From: a virus
Length of the DNA stretch: 21,683 nt
Reading direction: 5' to 3' (one strand)
Virus record (IMG/VR): IMGVR_UViG_3300010885_023843
Span: 1-21,683 of that record
The stretch's first letter is position 1. Each line of letters starts with the position of its first letter. The notes under the pieces were generated by a model, which made no database searches, had not been told where the DNA came from, and saw only the letters and a program-made list of their open reading frames with translations. Positions 16,428 to 21,683 of this stretch are shown here, one piece after another. The translations under genes and the position numbers were made by a program.

Positions 16428-17363
16428 ATGGCAACGAATCCATATTTTAAAAAGGATTATTCTGGAGAACAGGATGTCCTTGAAGATCTTACAGTTGAAC
16501 TCATTAAAACTATGGGTCGAGACATGTATTATATTCCTAGAAATATTCTAGATATGGATGTGTTGTTTGGTGAAGGGTTGCAAGTTAATTACAAAAATGG
16601 TATTCCTTTAGAAATGTATATTGATTCTGTTTCTGGATTTGATGGTCAAGGAGATATTGCTAGTAAATTCGGGATTGAAGTCAAAGACAGTATCCTGTTA
16701 ACTCTTTCCAAGAAGCGGTTCAAGCAAGAAGTACAAACTAGATTTGTTAATATAACTAGACCACGAGAAGGTGATTTAATTTATTTTCCTTTGGCAAAAG
16801 CTATATTTGAAATCAATTTTGTTGAACACGAAAATCCATTTTATCAATTTGGAAAATTGTTTTCATATAAATTAACCTGTGAACTCTTCACTTACAACCA
16901 AGAAGAAATTACAACAGGAACTACAGAAATTGATAATGTTGTTTCTGAAAATCAAGAAGTTATTACACAATTAACTTTAATACCAACAGTATCTGGTCAA
17001 ACGCAGGGATTCTATATTGGAGAAAAGATTTATCAAGTCAGTGGTGTTACTGGCAGCGGAGCAACATTAGCAAATGCCACTTTCAGTGCTTATATTATAT
17101 CTCCTGGAACTACAGGACTTGCTTATGTTAGTGCTACTACTGGTAATGTATTAAATTCAGCATCATTACTTTACACTATTAAGGGTGATTCTAGTAACTT
17201 GGAGTTCTATGTTATATCCAAGCAAGCTGGAGTTAGCTTAGCAATTATTAATTCAGAAGATAGAAGTTTACAAGGAGATAATGCTGATATTTCTCTAGAA
17301 TCCAAAATTAAGGGCTTAATAAATTATACCGAGTCGGATCCTTTTTCAGAAGGTAATTATTAA
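16428..17363 (+). CDS. gp14: Neck protein gp14
   Basis: A 311-residue protein; T4 gp14 is 256. The N-terminal 160 residues show the gp14 pattern: NPYFKKDYSGEQDVLEDL, MGRDMYYIPRN, DVLFGE, then RPREGDLIYFPL and NPFYQFGKLFSYKLTCELF. Residues about 181-265 are a Gly/Thr-rich beta segment (FYIGEKIYQVSGVTGSGA...) not expected in T4 gp14. The conserved end SDPFSEGNY follows. It works with gp13 in the head-tail connector. The ribosome site is the AGGATAA sequence overlapping the gp13 stop, and the gene overlaps gp15 by one base (TAATG), so translation is probably coupled. Confidence 0.9.
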   Translation: MATNPYFKKDYSGEQDVLEDLTVELIKTMGRDMYYIPRNILDMDVLFGEGLQVNYKNGIPLEMYIDSVSGFDGQGDIASKFGIEVKDSILLTLSKKRFKQEVQTRFVNITRPREGDLIYFPLAKAIFEINFVEHENPFYQFGKLFSYKLTCELFTYNQEEITTGTTEIDNVVSENQEVITQLTLIPTVSGQTQGFYIGEKIYQVSGVTGSGATLANATFSAYIISPGTTGLAYVSATTGNVLNSASLLYTIKGDSSNLEFYVISKQAGVSLAIINSEDRSLQGDNADISLESKIKGLINYTESDPFSEGNY

Positions 17364-18049
17364 TGTTTACCTATTATAAAAACGATTCAGTTCGAAAGTT
17401 GGTTATTGGTTTTGGTAATTTATTCAATGGTATTCAAATTGAACAGACGAATGCTGATAACAGTAAACGATTATTTACTGTTCCGTTAACTTATGCTTCT
17501 AAAGAAAAATTTATTAGACGCTTAACTGAACACAGTTCAATTAGTGAAAATACTCGTATTGAAATTGGTGTTCCCCAGATGTCGTTTGAATTGGTTGGAT
17601 TAGTCTATGATTCTGCTCGTCGAATGAATAAGTTGTCCAAAATGACACAGGTTAGTGCTAACCAAAATTCACTTGCTGCATCTTATACAGAAACTCCTTA
17701 TAATTTTACATTTAACTTGTACGTATATACCAGAAATATTGAAGAAAATTTGCAAATATTAGAACAAATATTACCGTATTTTTCACCAGAATTTATCATC
17801 TCTTTGAATATGAACACTATGCATCAGGCTGTTGATGTTCCTATAGTTCTTACTCAAACTAATTTAACACAAGAATACGAGGGAGATTTTTCTACTAGAC
17901 GAAATGTAGTATCAACATACCAATTTACAGCTAAATCCTATGTTTACGGAAATATTAATCAGAGTTTTGCTACAACGGTTAGGAATATTCAGATAAATAC
18001 TATTGACACTCCATTTACCTTTACTGATTATTATGGTGTAACTGCATGA
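17363..18049 (+). CDS. gp15: Tail terminator / sheath stabiliser gp15
   Basis: A 228-residue protein; T4 gp15 is 272. The start, FTYYKNDSVRKLVIGFGNLF followed by VPLTYASKEKFIRRL (about 40-54), matches the family. So do PQMSFEL near 71-77 and the NKLSKM loop, and YNFTFNLYVYTRN near 112-124. In T4, a gp15 hexamer caps the tube and sheath and joins the tail to the neck. The gene overlaps gp14 by one base and gp16 by four (ATGA), so expression is likely coupled. Confidence 0.9.
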   Translation: MFTYYKNDSVRKLVIGFGNLFNGIQIEQTNADNSKRLFTVPLTYASKEKFIRRLTEHSSISENTRIEIGVPQMSFELVGLVYDSARRMNKLSKMTQVSANQNSLAASYTETPYNFTFNLYVYTRNIEENLQILEQILPYFSPEFIISLNMNTMHQAVDVPIVLTQTNLTQEYEGDFSTRRNVVSTYQFTAKSYVYGNINQSFATTVRNIQINTIDTPFTFTDYYGVTA

Positions 18050-18486
18050 GCGATAATGATATTATTTCTAAATCTCTAGACTTGGCATTTTCTGGTATAA
18101 CTGCTGAAGCTATTATTCCTCCAAAAACAACAAACATTGATGGTGATTTTGATTATGCTCGTGAAAATATTAAACAATTGATTGCTAATGGTTCTGATGC
18201 TATTGATGAGATTATTAAAATTGCCAAAGCAGGAGATAATCCACGAGCATTTGAAGTAGTAAGTTTGCTGTTAAAGACTGTGGCAGACATGAATAAAGAT
18301 CTGATTGATTTATATCAGAAGACTAAAGTTGTAAAAAAAGAAGAAACTACAATCAACAACACAACAAATCAATCTATATTTGTTGGATCTACTAGTCAAC
18401 TTCAAGATCTTATCAACAAAGATCGTAGTCGTATTAAATCTATTAAAAGTCAAAAATTTTTAGAAAATGAAGAAAATGGGATCTAA
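18046..18486 (+). CDS. gp16: Terminase small subunit gp16
   Basis: A 146-residue, mostly helical protein; T4 gp16 is 164. Residues 37-105 form the helical core (FDYARENIKQLIANGSDAID, then AFEVVSLLLKTVADMNKDLIDLYQ), followed by a Lys/Glu linker and NQSIFVGSTSQLQDLI, a segment typical of T4-like small terminases. It forms a ring that regulates the gp17 motor and recognises DNA for packaging. It starts in the ATGA overlap with gp15 and overlaps gp17 by 20 bases. Confidence 0.88.
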   Translation: MSDNDIISKSLDLAFSGITAEAIIPPKTTNIDGDFDYARENIKQLIANGSDAIDEIIKIAKAGDNPRAFEVVSLLLKTVADMNKDLIDLYQKTKVVKKEETTINNTTNQSIFVGSTSQLQDLINKDRSRIKSIKSQKFLENEENGI

Positions 18487-20161
18487 GAAAAAGTATGGGT
18501 ATTTGGGTAATCCAAATCTCAAACAAATTAGCACTGATGTAGAGTTCACAAAAGAACAAGTCGCTGAGTATATGAAGTGTGCTAGCGACCCTGTTTATTT
18601 TATTAAAAAATATATTAAAATTGTTACTCTAGATAAAGGTCTTGAGCCTTTTGAGTTGTATGATTATCAAGAAAAAATGGTGGAAACTATTCAGGATAAT
18701 CGTTATATTATTGCAAAACTACCACGACAGTGTGGTAAAACTACAACCGTTGTTGCTTGGTGTGTTCATTACATTCTTTTCAATCAAAGCGTAAACGTAG
18801 CTATTTTGGCTAATAAACTGAAGACTGCCATGGAAATTATGAAGCGTGTAAAAGAAGCATACGAGTATCTTCCGAAATGGCTACAACAAGGCGTAGTGGA
18901 ATGGAATAAAACTTCTATTCAGATTGAAAACGGATCTCGTGTTTTGGCTTCTGCCACATCTGCCAGTGCTGTGCGTGGTGGTTCCTACAATGTTCTAGTG
19001 CTCGATGAGTTTGCCCACGTTCCTTCTAATATTGCAGATGAATTCTTTAGTTCAGTATATCCGACTATTACCTCTGGTCAAACAACTAAAGTTATTATTG
19101 TGTCTACACCAAACGGAATGAATATGTTTTATAATTTGTGGCAGGGAGCTACACGGAAAGAAGAAGAAGAAGGTAAGAGTGAATACGTTCCTATTGAAGT
19201 TCATTGGAGCCAAGTACCCCTATATTCTGGTGGTCCATTACGTGACGAAAAATGGAAAGATAGAACTATAAAGCAATTAGGTGGTGGAGCTGGCGGAGAG
19301 CAACGTTTCGACAGCGAGTACAATTGTGATTTCATTGGCTCTTCTAATACTCTAATTTCTACTGCCAAACTTCATACACTAACACATAAAAAACCAAAAT
19401 CTAAATCTAAAGAAGGTCTTTGGGTGTACGAAGAACCTGTAGCAAACAAACCTTACATTATGACTGTGGACACATCCAGAGGACAAGGAAAAGACTATAG
19501 TGCAATATTAGTATTCGATGTGTCAGACACTCCATATAAGGTGGTTGCAAAATATAGAAATAATATTATTTCGCCAATGTTGTTTCCTACCATGATTGAT
19601 GCTCTTGGTAGAAAATATAATACAGCCTATGTTTTGGTAGAAGTGAATGACATTGGTAGTCAAGTAGCCGATATTCTTCATTATGATTTAGAATATGAAC
19701 ATGTTCTTATGAGTACTAATAAAGGCAGAAGTGGTCAGGTACTTAATGGTGGATTTGGTAAAGGGCAGACTCTTTTTGGTGTTCGAACCACCATGCCAGT
19801 CAAGAAATTGGGCTGTTCTATTCTTAAGAGTTTAATCGAACAAGATAAACTTCTGGTAGAAGACGAAGAAGTTATTTCTGAACTGTTGACTTTTATATCA
19901 AAACATAATAGTTACGCAGCAGATGATATGCATACAGACGACCTTGTGATGTGTATGGTGTTATTTGCTTGGTTAACCAAACAGCCTTATTTCAAAGAAT
20001 TAACCAATGTAGATATCAGAAAAGAGCTTTTTGAAGGGGAGATTAAAAAAATTGAGGAAGATGACTGGTTTAGCTTTGGGTTTATATCTAATGTAGACGA
20101 GGAAGAACCTCCACAATCACAACCAGATTCAGAAGAACGTGATTTTTGGTCTAAAGTGTAA
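18467..20161 (+). CDS. gp17: Terminase large subunit gp17 (packaging ATPase and nuclease)
   Basis: A 564-residue protein; T4 gp17 is 610. The ATPase domain shows a Walker A (KLPRQCGKTT, residues 84-93), a Walker B (VLVLDE, 176-181, with D180 and E181) and a coupling motif VSTPNG (212-217). The RNase H-like nuclease domain has D335 in TVDTSRGQGKDYSA, E392 in LVEVNDIG and D491/D492 in HTDDLVM, corresponding to the T4 catalytic triad. It pumps DNA into the prohead and cuts the concatemer. Two starts are possible, at 18467 or the Met three codons on (18476); both overlap gp16. The protein ends FWSKV, and no insertion or break is seen. Confidence 0.97.
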   Translation: MKKMGSKKKYGYLGNPNLKQISTDVEFTKEQVAEYMKCASDPVYFIKKYIKIVTLDKGLEPFELYDYQEKMVETIQDNRYIIAKLPRQCGKTTTVVAWCVHYILFNQSVNVAILANKLKTAMEIMKRVKEAYEYLPKWLQQGVVEWNKTSIQIENGSRVLASATSASAVRGGSYNVLVLDEFAHVPSNIADEFFSSVYPTITSGQTTKVIIVSTPNGMNMFYNLWQGATRKEEEEGKSEYVPIEVHWSQVPLYSGGPLRDEKWKDRTIKQLGGGAGGEQRFDSEYNCDFIGSSNTLISTAKLHTLTHKKPKSKSKEGLWVYEEPVANKPYIMTVDTSRGQGKDYSAILVFDVSDTPYKVVAKYRNNIISPMLFPTMIDALGRKYNTAYVLVEVNDIGSQVADILHYDLEYEHVLMSTNKGRSGQVLNGGFGKGQTLFGVRTTMPVKKLGCSILKSLIEQDKLLVEDEEVISELLTFISKHNSYAADDMHTDDLVMCMVLFAWLTKQPYFKELTNVDIRKELFEGEIKKIEEDDWFSFGFISNVDEEEPPQSQPDSEERDFWSKV

Positions 20162-20172
20162 TTTTAGAAATA

Positions 20173-20180
20173 TATAAATA
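20173..20180 (+). promoter_or_regulatory. T4-type late promoter box
   Basis: Exact TATAAATA in the largest intergenic gap of the window (20162-20254), 74 bases before the gp18 ATG. The longer leader than at the other boxes is consistent with a separately controlled, abundant sheath and tube transcript. Confidence 0.75.
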
Positions 20181-20198
20181 TTGAGTAAGACTAAACAA

Positions 20199-20220
20199 AT
20201 GTTACGAGTAAACATGTTAC
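20199..20220 (+). repeat. ATGTTAC direct repeat in the gp18 leader
   Basis: ATGTTAC occurs at 20199-20205 and 20214-20220. The first copy can also pair with AACAT at 20211-20215 in a 5-bp stem with a 7-base loop. It lies downstream of the late box, so it would be in the mRNA leader. It may be a chance feature. Confidence 0.3.
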
Positions 20221-20254
20221 AATTACTAAATAATTTACAAAAGGAATATCTCTA

Positions 20255-21418
20255 ATGGCAGTCATCGAACCCGATTCTCCTCTTATTGCTGGTGTAGTAT
20301 CTTTTAATGGATTAATCCCTATATTTGGGTATACTGGTGCTAATGGAACTACAGCCGAAACTAGTATTGGTATAATGACAGTTCCTTCATACAATGATTG
20401 GGTTTCTCGTTTAAATTCTAGTCCATATCAAACTACAGGTCCTACAGGTGCTTGGGTTAATGAGTGGTGGGCTGTATACAATTATCTACAATATGGTGGA
20501 ATGTGTTTGGTTGGTGGAACAGGATCTACAGGAGATTATTATAGTGCCAGTGGTGTACTAACTGCTTCTAACACCCCATTACACAACAAGAGCATAAGTA
20601 CTTTTGACGTAGTATTCGATGCAGGAAATACGTATTCTGCTCAAGCAGCATATAGTATTGCTACCACGAGGCGAGATTGTGTTGCACTTATTGGAAATTA
20701 TCAAAATATTAGTGGTCTTCCTTTGGGTACAACTTATTCAGGTCAAACTGCAGATTTTGGTGTAACTCAAGGTACAACTGGTACTGAGTATGTGGCTTTT
20801 GTTGCTGGTAGAAAGAGATTTTTAAGTGATGTTGGTCAGTCTAATGGCGTAATATTTACTGCAAATTTAAGCCCAGATACTGCTGGTTGTATTGCTCGTA
20901 CTGCAGCATCTGTTTCACGATGGGTTCCGCCTGCAGGAAAAACTCGTGGTCGAATTCTTGGTGTAGTTAGTTTACAACAAAATTTTAGTGTAGCGGATTC
21001 TGATTATTTGTATGCTGGTGGTGTAAATCCAGTGAAAAATTTTCCAGGAGAAGGTACGTTTTTGATGGGTAATAAAACATCATATTCTGGTAGTGGTGTA
21101 TTAGGGTCTATAAATATAGCAGGAATGGTTGCTTATTTAAAGAAACAATTATTAATTATTGCTAATTCGCTTTTATTCGAAGCAAATACTCCGCAGTTAA
21201 GACAACAGTTTATTTCTCGTGCTACTCCATTATTAGAATCTATTAAATCTGGTAATGGCATTTCAGCATTTACAATTGTTTCGGATGCTAGCAACAACAC
21301 ACCAACAACAATAGCAGCAAATAAATTAATTGTTGATATTACTATAAAACCAAATTCGTCTGTTCAAACAATAAGTATCACTGTTATTAATAGCGATACA
21401 TCAGAAATCTTAATATAA
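20255..21418 (+). CDS. gp18: Tail sheath protein gp18 (compact)
   Basis: A 387-residue protein; T4 gp18 is 659. The N-terminus has SPLIAGVVSFNG and WWAVYNYLQYGG (70-82), the latter a typical sheath motif. The C-terminal half has the conserved sheath core: SPDTAGCIARTAASVSRW (206-223), PAGKTRGRILGVV (226-238) and GVNPVKNFPGEGTFLMGNKT (256-275). The end is a beta hairpin-like VDITIKPNSSVQTISITVI, the extended arm that links sheath subunits. The protein lacks the large inserted domains of T4 gp18 and seems to be close to a minimal sheath fold. It contracts around the tube to drive DNA delivery. AAAGGAAT precedes the ATG. It is followed closely by gp19. Confidence 0.92.
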   Translation: MAVIEPDSPLIAGVVSFNGLIPIFGYTGANGTTAETSIGIMTVPSYNDWVSRLNSSPYQTTGPTGAWVNEWWAVYNYLQYGGMCLVGGTGSTGDYYSASGVLTASNTPLHNKSISTFDVVFDAGNTYSAQAAYSIATTRRDCVALIGNYQNISGLPLGTTYSGQTADFGVTQGTTGTEYVAFVAGRKRFLSDVGQSNGVIFTANLSPDTAGCIARTAASVSRWVPPAGKTRGRILGVVSLQQNFSVADSDYLYAGGVNPVKNFPGEGTFLMGNKTSYSGSGVLGSINIAGMVAYLKKQLLIIANSLLFEANTPQLRQQFISRATPLLESIKSGNGISAFTIVSDASNNTPTTIAANKLIVDITIKPNSSVQTISITVINSDTSEILI

Positions 21419-21432
21419 GGATAAATTAATAT

Positions 21433-21683
21433 ATGGCTAATTCTCATTCAATCTCTGATTTTATTACTGGTTTTGGTGGCGGAACACGTCAAAATCGTTT
21501 CAAGATAACAGGAGCTATCGCTAGTGCTAGTAGTCCTAATACTACTTCCACTTTTGAAACTAATATTTTTTATGTAAGAACTGCATCTCTTCCTAATTCC
21601 ACATTAGGTGGAATTCCTATAAATTATCGAGGAAGAACTGTGGTATATCCTGGTGAACGAGTTTATAGTCCTTGGCAAATAAC
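21433..21683 (+). CDS. gp19: Tail tube protein gp19 (5' part, truncated by window edge)
   Basis: The first 83 residues are present: MANSHSISDFITGFGGGTRQ, then NRFKITGAI, FYVRTASLPNSTLGGIPI, YRGRTVVYPGERVYSPW. These match the T4-like tube protein pattern (NxFxV..., TASLPxSxLGxIxV, YRGRxxxYPGxRxFxxW). Tube hexamers stack to form the DNA conduit inside the sheath. The ATG follows AAGGATAAA 9 bases upstream, overlapping the gp18 stop codon. T4 gp19 is 163 residues, so about half should lie beyond the window. Confidence 0.9.
   Translation, partial: MANSHSISDFITGFGGGTRQNRFKITGAIASASSPNTTSTFETNIFYVRTASLPNSTLGGIPINYRGRTVVYPGERVYSPWQI

Noticed and set aside
17992-17999. GATAAATA, a possible late box before gp16
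   Set aside because: It is inside gp15 and 46 bases from a gene start that is already translationally coupled by an ATGA overlap; the evidence is too weak.
1-21683. tRNA genes, CRISPR arrays, insertion sequences, homing endonucleases or introns
   Set aside because: Coding sequence fills almost the whole window, the terminase and neck genes are uninterrupted, and no cloverleaf, spaced repeats or terminal inverted repeats were seen.

Overview
This 21.7 kb window is a block of late, virion-structure genes from a T4-like myovirus (contractile tail). Every supported gene is on the + strand, genes are packed with gaps of at most about 90 bases, and base composition is strongly AT-rich. Gene order follows T4: baseplate wedge, fibre/adhesin region, then neck gp13, gp14 and gp15, terminase gp16 and gp17, tail sheath gp18 and tail tube gp19. 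The divergent, compact versions of these proteins, together with marine-type tail-fibre domains, suggest an aquatic relative of the T4 group rather than an enterobacterial T4. The host cannot be determined from the sequence.

Region 1 (1-3747): the tail end of a gene at the gp6 position, a short gp7-like wedge protein, a gp8-like wedge protein carrying an unusual cysteine cluster, a small orphan, and a protein with a phage structural signature related to DUF4815. Region 2 (3768-14985): six large fibre or adhesin genes. The first two share a beta domain; one also has a carbohydrate-binding-like segment and the other a split tail-collar-like domain. The next three are tandem paralogues with a collagen-like Gly-X-Y stalk, beta-rich modules and Cys-rich modules; the third has an extra ~900-residue C-terminal extension. 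The sixth lacks the stalk but keeps three Cys modules in front of a C-type-lectin-like (DUF1566/Lcl-like) C-terminal domain. Region 3 (15020-15586): a small Cys-rich protein of unknown role. Region 4 (15626-20161): neck and DNA-packaging genes, tightly or translationally coupled. Region 5 (20255-21683): sheath and the start of the tube gene.

T4-type late promoter boxes (TATAAATA or one-base variants) sit just before the DUF4815-like gene, the first collagen-stalk gene, the small Cys-rich gene, gp13 and gp18. They divide the window into plausible late transcription units.

The most unusual element is the adhesin cassette: nine copies of a G-x-C-C...C...C module spread across four adjacent genes, three with collagen-like stalks and the fourth ending in a lectin-like domain. 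It lies where T4 carries genes 9-12 and wac. I see no recognisable gp9, gp11 or fibritin here.
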